From the NCBI RefSeq assembly GCF_900119315.1, contig NZ_LT827010.1, positions 2,506,001 to 2,570,000 of the forward strand: 64,000 nucleotides of DNA, written 5' to 3'. Below are positions 15,001-22,767 of this stretch, one piece after another. Each line of letters begins with the position of its first letter. The stretch's first letter is position 1. Both the position numbers and the translations under genes were made by a program. The notes below the pieces were generated by a model, which was given only the letters and a program-made list of their open reading frames with translations, was not told the DNA's origin and did not search any database. The DNA is from Actinoplanes sp. SE50/110. Its GTDB lineage: Bacteria > Actinomycetota > Actinomycetes > Mycobacteriales > Micromonosporaceae.

Positions 15001-17411
15001 TCGCTGGGGCTGGTCGAGGCGGCGTCGGACCAGGCGGGCGTGACATCGGACCAGACGGGAGCAGGAACAGAAGAAGGAGTGGGACCGGGAACCGGGGCGG
15101 GAGCAGGAGAAGGAGCCGGGGACTCGGGGCGAGAGGTGGAAGGTCCGGGCGGGTGGATCGGGGCTTCAAGCGTTGAGGGGAGAGCGTCGGCGACAGGTGC
15201 CGGGGTGGTGTCGGCCTGCATGGCGGTGAGGGAGCCCGGCCATGGGACGTGGCTCTCCGTCTGGGTGGACGGCTCGGCAGGGGAACCGGGCCAGATTTCG
15301 GCCGGGTGGATTCCAGCCGGGTGGATTTCGGCCGGGGGAGTGGCGGCCGGGGAGGGCGCGGACGCTGAAAGGGGGCTGGCCGGCTCGGGAGTGCGGGTCG
15401 GTGTGGCGTCGTGGTCGGGACGACGCTGCGAAGGGGGCTGGGCCGAGGGCCGGGTGGTGGGGACGGTCGGGGAGGTGCGTTCCGGCTGCTGACCGGCGCC
15501 GGGGGACTGCGCCCACCACGTGCCGCTCGGGTGGGACGGGTCTTCGGTGGTGCCGGTGGACCATGGGGCGGCGGGGCGACTCGGGGCGCCGGACCACGGG
15601 CCCTGCGAAATCTGCGGACGGGACTGCGGATGGGCGGCCGGCGGCGAGGTCAGGGCACTCGTCGTCTGGTCATGCGCGCCGGAGGCCGGGGCGCGGTCGG
15701 TGTTCTGATCCGGGGCACCGGAAGTGGGGAGCGGGCTGGTGACCTGGTCGTGGGAGCCGGGTGCGGAGGGCGGGCCGACGACCCGGTGGTGAGGGCTGGC
15801 GTCGGGCAGCCAGGCGGGTGCGGTCGGCCACGGATCCGCCGGCCGGGCCGGGGGCGGGGTCGTCGAGGTGGGGGCGTCAGGCCAGGGGTCGACCGGAGCG
15901 CTGAACGGCGGCTGGCCCGCCGGGGCCCCGGACGTGGGCCGTACGCCGTTGCCGCCGGCCCAGCGAGGCGGTGGTGCAGGCAGCGTCGGTTCGAGGGCGG
16001 TGCCACCCTGCCCGGTGGCATCGGATTGACCGGATCGAGCAGCGGCGCCGGATTGAGCCCCGCTGCCGGATTCAGCGGTGGCGCCGGGATGAGAGACAGC
16101 GCCGGGGTGAAGGGCGGCGCCGGGCTGGGAGGCGGCGCCGGGCTGGGAGGCGGCGCCGGGCTGGGAGGCGGCGCCGGGCTGGGAGGCGGCGCCGGGCTGG
16201 GAGGCGGCGCCGGGCTGGGAAGTGGCGCCGGGCTGGGAAGTGGCGCCGGGGTGAGGGGCAGCGCCGGGTAGGGCGGGTCCGGGCTGAGGGGCGGTGCCCG
16301 GTTTCGGGAGGGCCGAGGTCTCCGGGGTGACCTCGCCGGTCACGGACAGGTGGGCGACGCCGGTGGGGCCGTCGATGGTGACGGAGCCGGTCAGGGAGGA
16401 CCGGCCGGGGCGCCAGGTGACCTGGAGGTGCGAGCCGTCCAGGACCGCTTGCAGGCCGTCGCCGGTGGTGGTCACGGTGGAGGTGGCCACCAGGGGCGGG
16501 GCGGTCAGCGGGACCCGGGCGGTCTGCGCGGGACCGCCGGGAAGCGTCTGGCCGAAAGTGATCTGGGGGTCGGGGACTCGCAGGGAGGTGCGGCGCAGGG
16601 CGGCGGTGGCGGCGGCGGCGACCCGGTCGCTGCCGGTGGCGAGGCGGGACAGGGTGGTGCGGGCCTGGGCGGCCTGCGGGAGGTCGGGGCCGGCGGCCGC
16701 CGCGGCCAGTTCGGCGATCAGGGCCATCTGGTCGCTGCCCGGCTTGCGGACCTTCGACAGGTAGGGCTGGCGACCGGTGCCGAACGTCCAGTGGCGGACG
16801 GACGGGTCGCGTTCGCGCAGGTGGTCGATGACCTCGTCGATGCCGGTGTAGCCGTCGCGGTTGCGGTCGGCGGCGCCGCCGCGGAGGCCGTCGGCGAGCA
16901 GGCCGGCGAAAGTGGGGGGTTCGGGGCGGGCGTCGGCGGTGAGCAGGACGCGGCTGCGGTTGTCGGCGGCGTGGGCGGCCGGGAAGTAGGCGCCGGCGTC
17001 GACCGGGCCGCCGGTGCGGCCGTCCAGGATGATCACGACCTGACCGGCGTGACTGCGGTGGATCAGCGCGTCCAGGCGGGTCACGTCGACGGCGGTGTCG
17101 GCGGGACGCTGCATCACCGTGTCGGGGGTGGCCAGGTACAGGCCGCCGCCCGGGCCGGACAGCAAGATGCCGCGGAAGTAGACGAGCAGACAGTCGTCGG
17201 GGGTGCGGTTGTCGGCGACGGCCTGCAGGCGCTGATAGACGTCCCACGTCTCCGGGTCCTGCAGGAACTCCACGTCGAAGCCGCCGAGACCGGGATCGGC
17301 CAGCACGGCGGCGAGACCCCGCACGTCCGCTGACGGCACCGAATACCGGCGCAGGACGGGATCGTCGTGGTGTTCGACCGTCACCACGACCGCCAGACGT
17401 CGCCCGCTCAT
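12003..17411 (-). CDS. Giant membrane protein: inactive caspase-like domain, low-complexity repeats, TM segment, YVTN beta-propeller
   Basis: A 1802-residue protein. Residues 1-225 follow the peptidase C14 fold of bacterial caspases, including the downstream ADRNRDGYTGIDEVIDHL block. The catalytic His position reads YFRGILLSG instead of YFxGHG (residues 79-86), and the catalytic Cys position reads IILDGRTGG instead of the DCCHSG type (127-135), so both catalytic residues are missing. Residues about 280-365 are a beta-rich domain. Residues about 370-1430 are Pro/Ala/Ser-rich with several tandem repeats. A membrane segment lies at about 1437-1459, and residues 1485-1802 form a seven-bladed YVTN/lactonase-like propeller (VADQGAKQVFVVD, SPHSLAVTPDG), predicted outside the cell. 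AAGGGTG precedes ATG 17411. Confidence 0.85.
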   Translation of the reverse strand: MSGRRLAVVVTVEHHDDPVLRRYSVPSADVRGLAAVLADPGLGGFDVEFLQDPETWDVYQRLQAVADNRTPDDCLLVYFRGILLSGPGGGLYLATPDTVMQRPADTAVDVTRLDALIHRSHAGQVVIILDGRTGGPVDAGAYFPAAHAADNRSRVLLTADARPEPPTFAGLLADGLRGGAADRNRDGYTGIDEVIDHLRERDPSVRHWTFGTGRQPYLSKVRKPGSDQMALIAELAAAAAGPDLPQAAQARTTLSRLATGSDRVAAAATAALRRTSLRVPDPQITFGQTLPGGPAQTARVPLTAPPLVATSTVTTTGDGLQAVLDGSHLQVTWRPGRSSLTGSVTIDGPTGVAHLSVTGEVTPETSALPKPGTAPQPGPALPGAAPHPGATSQPGATSQPGAASQPGAASQPGAASQPGAASQPGAASQPGAALHPGAVSHPGATAESGSGAQSGAAARSGQSDATGQGGTALEPTLPAPPPRWAGGNGVRPTSGAPAGQPPFSAPVDPWPDAPTSTTPPPARPADPWPTAPAWLPDASPHHRVVGPPSAPGSHDQVTSPLPTSGAPDQNTDRAPASGAHDQTTSALTSPPAAHPQSRPQISQGPWSGAPSRPAAPWSTGTTEDPSHPSGTWWAQSPGAGQQPERTSPTVPTTRPSAQPPSQRRPDHDATPTRTPEPASPLSASAPSPAATPPAEIHPAGIHPAEIWPGSPAEPSTQTESHVPWPGSLTAMQADTTPAPVADALPSTLEAPIHPPGPSTSRPESPAPSPAPAPVPGPTPSSVPAPVWSDVTPAWSDAASTSPSDSGVDQVAPLTDPVTPNHPAPEESGPPQAEDDVIDHRTESPADSSAREATPPSDPEALRLSSGAETQAWPPDPAADPDPVDNPAEVDSPSAPDSPAGLDSRAAVDSRAAVDSPAAVDSPAAVDSPAAVDDRSTPRAADIADTPSTPPAPAEQHTTGNRSAAVAAAAAGGFVGAWLNTQSSPSDPPVQEQPIAPDQNPGTLPHSRQEQPASKGAAPATPPTANGDTPAAPDPVVPDPATPGSPVTPTLSPAGPWPGDQPSGRGAFYAQQPGFGWQQAPANPSDSAAPPESVGPADSADSATPAEHWTTAAGQAQQSSDPAGPWPGTSDPAGPWPGTAVPGQSWPSRGTPHEQSDRTTVSWEAGSAAAAAGGWPRSTDPATDPAVPHRPESPVPTGPQWPGQAAAADQATPPEPPTWPPPPHPSAAPSTAPASGVGPGGSSSRVSWIGPNDWPSTADTPGHGPTGAPGHGPIGAPGPGRAGIPGAATAGAAGPGQAGIPGAGIAGAAGPGQAGIPGAGIAGAAGPGQAGIPGAGIAGAAGRGPAGPGSPPAPPSGTGPADAPGVSGPHSGSETTAWGGVQSPSGWQQAQTAAPANPAWPTSPAGWPAAPGWQQPGVASPAAGGDPAYANNPPQEKRRLRVAGILVLALLLAAGAYLGIRYAAGRGREQAAPPPTVAQTLTGTPPSGQATGPATTTPAPASLGTPVVLNTIKGVGREPEGVVVSSDSKTLFVADQGAKQVFVVDAASGKAQPVDVPNTPRFLTLSKDGAKLYVSMFENDFSANGLAVIDTAKRSVITSVKTGPRPFQPAVAADGRVWLPIHNGARVEIYDGTTLARLSQISVPPNPHWIAFTPDGSRAFTSDHESSRVSVVDTASLAVLNTITVGRSPHSLAVTPDGGTVVVTNYDVDTVETYDTRTLKLTQRYQVGKLPQAVLVSADGAHAYVVNEGSDTLSVLDLPARKVAATIPVGDSPRVVGLSPDGLRLYVTAGRDGAITVLKAADG
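13393..13584 (-). repeat. 48-bp coding tandem repeat (GIPGAGIAGAAGPGQA)
   Basis: Copies at 13393-13440, 13441-13488 and 13489-13536 are almost identical at the DNA level, and a fourth, diverged copy follows. All lie in frame in the giant protein, just before its membrane segment. Confidence 0.9.
14615..14731 (-). repeat. 18-bp coding tandem repeat (AAVDSP)
   Basis: About six copies of an 18-base unit encoding AAVDSP/AAVDSR in the low-complexity part of the giant protein. The central copies are identical. Confidence 0.85.
16078..16274 (-). repeat. 18-bp coding tandem repeat (PGAASQ)
   Basis: About ten copies of an 18-base unit encoding PGAASQ/PGATSQ, right after the caspase-like and beta domains of the giant protein. 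The middle five copies are identical in DNA, which suggests recent expansion. Confidence 0.9.
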
Positions 17412-17636
17412 CGCATCACCCTTGGTCCATGGTGCGACGGGAAGAGCCGAGCCGGAACCCCTGGAAGATTACGAACTGTCCGCGGTCGATGACCTTCGGT
17501 TGTTGATCTTTGTCGGATTCCGGCCGGTGTGCGGCGATCTAGCAGGTCCGATGTGGTCTTGGACGGCGTGCGGGGCGGGACGGGCGCGGTGTGCCGATTT
17601 CACCGGATCCGGTGTGTCGGAGATCCGTCAGCCGCG

Positions 17637-18074
17637 TCAGACCGTGACGTCGAGGCTGCGGCCGTACGGCAGGCCGGTCACGGCCGCCGTGTCCGCGGAC
17701 GCCCGGGACCCGGCCGGCGCGGACGCCGGGGCGGCCGCGGACGATCGTGACGGAACCGGCGCGGACGACGCGACCGCCGCGGACGACCGCTGGCTGTCGG
17801 CGGACGACCGTTCGCTCGCGATCGCGGCGCTCTCCGCCTGCACGGCGGTGGAGGCGACCTTGCCGGCGGTCACCGTGCGGACGCCCTCGATCCGGGCGAC
17901 CTCGGCCTCGGCGGCGGCGACGGCGGCCCGGTCGGTGTTGATGGTCTGCGGGCTCGCCTGCACCGGGATCAGGTCGGCGGCGAGCTGGCGGCGGTACGTC
18001 TGCAGGCGCGTCCACGCGGCCTGGCGGTCGGACGAAGTCGAAGACGCGGTGGCGGTAGCGGTGATCGCGGCCAT
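17637..18074 (-). CDS. Hypothetical Ala/Ser-rich helical protein
   Basis: A 145-residue protein; ATG 18074 has AGGAG seven bases upstream. It has no signal peptide or membrane segment. Residues 15-75 form an amphipathic helix or coiled coil (TRLQTYRRQLAADL, AAVAAAEAEVARIEG), and residues 90-130 are a Ser/Ala-rich low-complexity stretch. It starts 655 bases upstream of the giant gene on the same strand, with a 226-base gap between stop and the next start. The N-terminus (MAAITATATASS) is reminiscent of the small protein at 1306, but real homology is not shown. I do not recognise the family. Confidence 0.6.
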   Translation of the reverse strand: MAAITATATASSTSSDRQAAWTRLQTYRRQLAADLIPVQASPQTINTDRAAVAAAEAEVARIEGVRTVTAGKVASTAVQAESAAIASERSSADSQRSSAAVASSAPVPSRSSAAAPASAPAGSRASADTAAVTGLPYGRSLDVTV

Positions 18075-18184
18075 CGGGAGCTCCTAGAAACGTGCTGGCA
18101 ACCGGACGGCCCCTCACATCGGCGGGGTCACTCCCGAGTTGCTACTTCTGCCGCATCAAGTTTTGGTGACCTGGGCGACAGCCG

Positions 18185-18213
18185 CGGTCCGGCCTCCCGG
18201 GGAGGCCGGACCG
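18185..18213 (-). terminator. Hairpin downstream of the helix-hairpin-helix protein gene
   Basis: A perfect 13-bp stem with a 3-base loop, CGGTCCGGCCTCC paired with GGAGGCCGGACCG, starts 7 bases after the stop at 18220. It has no T-run, as is common in high-GC genomes. Confidence 0.65.
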
Positions 18214-18219
18214 GAGGGT

Positions 18220-19230
18220 TCAGCCGGCGACGGTCAGCTCGCGGGCCTTGTCGGCCCAGGTGGCCAGGCTGGCGGAGCCGCGCATGCCGGCGGCGTTGAC
18301 CGCCTTCTTCAGATCGGTCACATCAGAATCGGCGAGCTTGGCGTACGTCGTGATCCCGGCCGCCGCGAGCGCCATGGCGACCTTCGGGCCGATGCCGGGA
18401 ATCCTGGTCAGGTCGTCCGGCTGGTGAACCGGGGCCGGAACGCCGATGGTGTCCTCGATCGGGGCCGGCGCGTCGATCGGCGCCGGGTCCTCGGACGGCT
18501 CGATGATCGGGGACGCCTCCTCGGCCTCCTCCGCGATCGGCTCGTCGATGAACTCCTCCGCGGAGATCGGCTCGTCGGTGGCGACCGGCTCGTCGGCCAC
18601 GACCGGTTCAGCGGCGGCGACGGGTTCAGCGGCGGCGACCGGTTCAGCGGCGGCGACCGGTTCAGCGGCGGCGACCGGTTCAGCGGCGGCGACCGGTTCA
18701 GCGGCGGCGACCGGTTCAGCGGCGGCGACCGGTTCAGCGGCGGCGACCGGTTCAGCGGCGGCGACCGGTTCAGCGGCGGCGACCGGCTCAGCGGCGACGA
18801 TCGGCTCGTCGACCGCGGCCGGCTCAGCCGCGGCAGCCGGCTCCTCGACAGCGACCGGCTCGACGACGACGGCCTCGATCACGACGGTCTCGGCACCCGG
18901 CTCGGCGACCTCCGCCTCAGCCTCGACCGGCTCGACGACAGCCGTCTCGGCCACGTCGAAGCGCTCGGTGCCGGCCTCGGCGGCGGGCTCGATGACAGCG
19001 GTCTCGGCGGTCGACGAAACGGAGCTCGACGAAAGGGAGGCCGGCGAAACGGAGGCCGGGGAAACGGCGGTCGGCGAAACGGAGGGTGAGGTGGTGGGCG
19101 CGGTCTCGGTGGCGGCAGCCGGCGTGACCACCGCGGGAGCCGTCGCGGCCCCGAGCGAGCGTCCACGGATGAACCATCCAGCTATCAGGCCGACCACGAC
19201 CCCGGCCACAAGGGAGAAAAATGCTGCCAT
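18220..19230 (-). CDS. Membrane-anchored repeat protein with C-terminal helix-hairpin-helix domain
   Basis: A 336-residue protein. ATG 19230 follows GGAGG and begins directly with one membrane segment (AAFFSLVAGVVVGLIAGWF), so it is preferred to upstream in-frame starts. Residues 25-265 are acidic Ala/Glu/Pro/Val low complexity, including about ten VAAAEP hexapeptides. The last 65 residues (LTRIPGIGPKVAMALAAAGI onward) are a tandem helix-hairpin-helix of the DUF4332/ribosomal-fusion type. In other proteins this fold binds nucleic acid or protein; here it is tethered to the membrane by a long flexible linker. Function is unknown. Confidence 0.75.
   Translation of the reverse strand: MAAFFSLVAGVVVGLIAGWFIRGRSLGAATAPAVVTPAAATETAPTTSPSVSPTAVSPASVSPASLSSSSVSSTAETAVIEPAAEAGTERFDVAETAVVEPVEAEAEVAEPGAETVVIEAVVVEPVAVEEPAAAAEPAAVDEPIVAAEPVAAAEPVAAAEPVAAAEPVAAAEPVAAAEPVAAAEPVAAAEPVAAAEPVAAAEPVAAAEPVVADEPVATDEPISAEEFIDEPIAEEAEEASPIIEPSEDPAPIDAPAPIEDTIGVPAPVHQPDDLTRIPGIGPKVAMALAAAGITTYAKLADSDVTDLKKAVNAAGMRGSASLATWADKARELTVAG
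18602..18789 (-). repeat. 18-bp coding tandem repeat (VAAAEP)
   Basis: About ten head-to-tail copies of an 18-base unit encoding VAAAEP. Most copies are identical in DNA, so the array is young or homogenised and likely to vary in length. Confidence 0.9.
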
Positions 19231-19363
19231 ATCGGGCCTCCGGGCGGGAGATGAGGGTGCATGTGGTAGCGCGCAGCTTCGCACATCACCATGCGTAGCC
19301 ACGCGCAGGGTGCCCACTCGTCCACGAAAGGGCCCGGCTCACCGCGTACACAGGCAAGGGCAA

Positions 19364-19398
19364 GCGGTGGCCACGCTCCGGCGGAGCGTGACCACCGC
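19364..19398 (-). terminator. Hairpin downstream of the beta-helix protein gene
   Basis: GCGGTGGcCACGCTCCG pairs with CGGAGCGTGaCCACCGC, a 16-bp stem with one mismatch, directly after the stop at 19406 on the minus strand. Confidence 0.6.
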
Positions 19399-19405
19399 AT
19401 GGTTC

Positions 19406-21265
19406 TTACGGAGCGGCCGGGTAGTCGTTCACGTAGACCGGCACGCCGACCTTCGTGGTGTCCGCCGCCGCACCCACGCCGTTGACGACATGGTCGATCA
19501 CGCCGGCGCTCAGGTTCACCGTCATGATGTGGTGCAGGTGGACGCCCGGGGTCTGCGGCGCCTCGAACCCGTTCGCGGTGTGGATCGTGGGGTTGTTCTG
19601 ATTGAACACGTACACGCCCGCGCCGTACAGGTGGTGGGTCTTGACCCGGTTGCCGATCTTGTAACCGGCGTAGCCCTGGACCGGGCCGTTCATCCAGTCC
19701 GCCTGGGTCGGCGGGTCGTACGGCAGCTCGTTCTGGTAGAGCACGGTGGTGCCGCCGTTGCCGTTCCACACGGTGTTGTACTTCTGGAAGTGCTCGACGA
19801 ACAGGCCGGTCGCGGTCACGTCGTTCCCGTTGATCACCGCGCCGTAGGTGCCGATGTTGGTGTTCCACCGCTCGGTGTCGCCGCCGGTGAAGCCCTCGAC
19901 GCCGTGGTCGGCGCGCCACACCCAGGTGTGGTCGATCAGCACGTGGTCGCTGTTCACCTCGAGCGCGGTGCCGGCCTTGCCGACGTGCGGGCCGCCGACC
20001 CGGAAGTACACGTCCTGCAGGCTGGTCGGATTGTTCGCCGAGGTGAAGCCGAAGCCGTGGCCGCGGCCGACGCGCAGCAGCGCGGACGACCTGACGGTGC
20101 CGGCGTCGATGGTGAGCCCGGCGACGGTGACGCCGGGGACGTCCTCGACCTGCACCGGGGTGGCGCCCTTGACCGCGGTCAGGGTGGCGTGGCCGAGGCC
20201 GAGCACCACGGTGTTCGGCCGCCACACGTCGATGGTGCGGTCGATGTCGTAGACGCCCGGGGTGAACAGCAGGTTCTTGCCCAGGGCCAGGGCCAGGTTG
20301 ATCTTGGCGACCGAGTCGCCCGGCTTGGCGATGTAGAAGTCGCTGAGCGGCAGGGTGCGCCCGGCCGAGGCCCAGGTGACGCCGGAGGTGTTCTTCTGCG
20401 TGGCGGGCACCTGCACCTGCCACCTGCCGTGCGCGTCGACGAACAGGTACGGCTTCTCCTTGCTGACCGGGGTGGTGGCCAGCGTGGTGTACGGCGGGTT
20501 CGGAAACGCCGACTCGTCGGGGGCGCCGACGACGCCGGAGAAGACCTGGTTCCACACGCCGTTGGACCAGTTGCCGACCTGGCTGTTGCGGGTCAGCCAC
20601 TGCTGCTGCGACCCGTTGACGATGGTCTCCGCCCTGGTGTCGGCGATGAAACCACCGGAGGCGTACTGCGGGCCGGCGGTGCAGTAGTCCATCAGCGACA
20701 GGGTGCCGCCGGTGAACTGGGTGCGCCGCAGGGAGACGGCCTGGGAGACGGCCCAGAAGTTGGCCGTGCCCCGGCAGCCGTCCTGGCCCGCCCCGTTGAT
20801 GTTGACGGTCAGGTTGCCCACGGTCCGCCAGAAGTTGACCAGGGCCAGGCAGTTGCTCGTGCCGCCGTTCTCCAGGCAGCGGTTGTACACCTCGACCTTG
20901 CCGTTGATCACGACATCGCCGGGGTTGGCGCCCAGGCCGGCCAGCTCGGTGTAGTAACCGACCTTGACCTGCAGCGGGTGCTCGGCGGTGCCATAGGTGC
21001 CCGGCTTGAAGAGGAAGGCGTACCGGTCGGTGCCCATCTCGTTGTCGACCTGCTTGGCGTTCGCGGCGTCCAGGGTGGCCTGGATGTCGGCGATCGGCTG
21101 GCTCGGGTCGAAGACGGTGACGTGTGGGCCGAGGTTGGGCACGGCGGATGTGGAATGTGCGGCGGCCGGCGAGGCCTGGGCCGTGACGGCCGTGAGGGCC
21201 AGGCCGAGCGCGAACGCTCCGGCGGTGGTCCGGCGCAGCGCGGTGCGCCGGCGGATGGTCGACAT
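19406..21265 (-). CDS. Secreted right-handed beta-helix protein (pectate-lyase-like fold)
   Basis: A 619-residue protein with an N-terminal signal peptide: basic start (STIRRRTALRRTT), hydrophobic core (AGAFALGLALTAVTA) and a cleavage site near ASPAAAHS. ATG 21265 is preferred to an upstream TTG. The mature protein has the phosphate-binding-like loop and rungs of a parallel beta-helix (IADIQATLDAANA; FKPGTYG; LLFTPGVYDIDRTIDVWRPNTVVLGLG; GVTVAGLTIDAG), similar to GH55/pectate-lyase-3-like glycosidases and adhesins. It carries cysteines for disulfides. Substrate is not predictable; a polysaccharide is likely. It is monocistronic, with a hairpin after the gene. Confidence 0.75.
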   Translation of the reverse strand: MSTIRRRTALRRTTAGAFALGLALTAVTAQASPAAAHSTSAVPNLGPHVTVFDPSQPIADIQATLDAANAKQVDNEMGTDRYAFLFKPGTYGTAEHPLQVKVGYYTELAGLGANPGDVVINGKVEVYNRCLENGGTSNCLALVNFWRTVGNLTVNINGAGQDGCRGTANFWAVSQAVSLRRTQFTGGTLSLMDYCTAGPQYASGGFIADTRAETIVNGSQQQWLTRNSQVGNWSNGVWNQVFSGVVGAPDESAFPNPPYTTLATTPVSKEKPYLFVDAHGRWQVQVPATQKNTSGVTWASAGRTLPLSDFYIAKPGDSVAKINLALALGKNLLFTPGVYDIDRTIDVWRPNTVVLGLGHATLTAVKGATPVQVEDVPGVTVAGLTIDAGTVRSSALLRVGRGHGFGFTSANNPTSLQDVYFRVGGPHVGKAGTALEVNSDHVLIDHTWVWRADHGVEGFTGGDTERWNTNIGTYGAVINGNDVTATGLFVEHFQKYNTVWNGNGGTTVLYQNELPYDPPTQADWMNGPVQGYAGYKIGNRVKTHHLYGAGVYVFNQNNPTIHTANGFEAPQTPGVHLHHIMTVNLSAGVIDHVVNGVGAAADTTKVGVPVYVNDYPAAP

Positions 21266-21459
21266 ACGGAGGGACCCCTTCCGGAAACAAGATCGCAATG
21301 ATCCAGGTCACGGAAGCAATCGGCGTACCTCCATGTCAAGAGCGGGGAAAAGGCATACGGCATCCAATGTGGGCAAGCCGCCCAGGTTCCGGAACCGAGA
21401 ACCGAACAGACCGCCGGAACCGGTACCGGAATCGGTTTCACGTTACCGGCGAGCGGCGC

Positions 21460-22083
21460 TCAGGCGGCCTCGACCGCATAGATGACGATGTTGCTCCGAT
21501 AGCTGCGACGGCTCCGGTCGAACGATCCCCCGCAGGTGATCAGGCGCAGCGCCGGGCCGCCCGTCGGCCCGTACACCTCGTCGCTCGGGAACGCCTTCTT
21601 CGGATAACTGGCGACCTTGACGACGGTGAAGGTCACGGTCGACCGGTCGCTGCGTCGGATCGTGAGGGTGTCGCCCGGCTTGAGCTCGCGCAACCGGTAG
21701 AAGACCGCCGCGCCGTCCCGCGCGGTGTCGACGTGGCCGACGACGACCGCGGGACCGGGCTCGCCCGGGGTGGGCGACCCGTCGTACCAGCCGGCCGGGG
21801 CGTCGGAGCGCAGCGGCGGCACGTCCAGGGTGCCGTCACCGCGCAGCCCGATCGGGGTGATCGGGGTGTGCACACCGATCGCCGGGATGTCCAGCGCGGT
21901 GGGTTGCGAGCGGTGCGTCCTCGACCTGGTGGGTGCCGGTGGCGCCGGCACGTCCTCCCAGGCCGGGGTGACGGCCGGCGGGTCGGGCAGCGCGTCGTCG
22001 GTGATCAGGCCGAGCACGGTGACGGTGGCCCCGAGCACTGCCAGCAGAACGGAGAAGACGGCGGCCCGACGGTTGCGGATCAT
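21460..22083 (-). CDS. Class F sortase
   Basis: A 207-residue sortase-fold transpeptidase. It has an N-terminal membrane anchor (residues 8-27), a Pro-rich linker, and the catalytic triad H117 (VVVGHVDT), C184 (LITCGG) and R196 (SYRSNIVIY). Size and the short beta-barrel fit class F, common in actinobacteria. It overlaps by four bases (ATGA) with a small two-TM protein upstream and is surely co-transcribed with it. No LPxTG-like sorting signal is visible in proteins of this window, so its substrate is unknown. Confidence 0.88.
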   Translation of the reverse strand: MIRNRRAAVFSVLLAVLGATVTVLGLITDDALPDPPAVTPAWEDVPAPPAPTRSRTHRSQPTALDIPAIGVHTPITPIGLRGDGTLDVPPLRSDAPAGWYDGSPTPGEPGPAVVVGHVDTARDGAAVFYRLRELKPGDTLTIRRSDRSTVTFTVVKVASYPKKAFPSDEVYGPTGGPALRLITCGGSFDRSRRSYRSNIVIYAVEAA

Positions 22084-22535
22084 CGAGCGCGGCCGAAGCC
22101 GAACCGGCCGGTGATCACCGCCGCGAGCAGCAGGAACGCGCCGCCGACCAGCAGTGCCAGGCGCCGGCCGTCGAGCCCGCTGCCGCCCCCGGCGTCGACG
22201 CCACCGGCCGGCGTCCGGTCGGGCTTGGAGCTGGGCCGGTGCGACGGCGACGCCGAGTGCGACGGCGAGGGCTTGGTCGTCGGATCGTCGGCGGTCGTCA
22301 CGGTCTTCGGTGACAGCGTGCCCGGCGACGCCGAGGCTGACGCCGGCCGCGAGGCCGGCCCGGACACCGGTGGCAGCGTCTCGCTGCTGGCCGTCGTCGC
22401 CGGCCCCGCCGTGGTGCCGGCGCCCCCGTTCCGATCGCAGAACGACAGCGTCAGGGCGAGCAGGATCAGCAGGATCACCGCCGCGCCGAGGGCGACGAGC
22501 CAGTTCCGGCGTTGCGCGGCCGCGTGCTCGGCCAT
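22080..22535 (-). CDS. Small two-TM protein coupled to sortase
   Basis: A 151-residue protein with a membrane segment at residues 12-33 (WLVALGAAVILLILLALTLSF), a Ser/Thr/Pro-rich extracytoplasmic linker of about 85 residues and a second membrane segment near the C-terminus (RRLALLVGGAFLLLAAVITG) followed by a short basic tail. Its 3' end overlaps the sortase start (ATGA). The linker plus hydrophobic/basic tail resembles a sorting-signal layout, but no LPxTG or LAxTG motif is present. It may be a sortase partner or cell-wall spacer; family not recognised. Confidence 0.7.
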   Translation of the reverse strand: MAEHAAAQRRNWLVALGAAVILLILLALTLSFCDRNGGAGTTAGPATTASSETLPPVSGPASRPASASASPGTLSPKTVTTADDPTTKPSPSHSASPSHRPSSKPDRTPAGGVDAGGGSGLDGRRLALLVGGAFLLLAAVITGRFGFGRAR

Positions 22536-22767
22536 GGTGGTGACCTCCGTCCGGACGCCGGCCGCGCCGCGGGTGATCGTCGAGCGACGATCACCACGCT
22601 AGCCGCCGGTCCGGCGGCCCACGCCGTTCTATCCGTGATCGGTCACTTCGGACTCCCGCGACCCGGACGCGGCCGCTCGTGTCGATGGTCGTCAGGTACC
22701 CCGCTGCCCGGGTGTTCCATGCGTGCGCGACGGCCCTTGCTCGCTGTCCGATCCACGACCGGCGCGC

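Noticed and set aside
16078..16274. Regular 18-bp repeats as a CRISPR-like array
   Set aside because: There are no unique spacers; the units are contiguous and in frame within a gene.
18446..21301. A 951-codon open frame on the plus strand
   Set aside because: It runs antisense through two well-supported minus-strand genes and has the composition of a GC shadow, with no domain or ribosome site.
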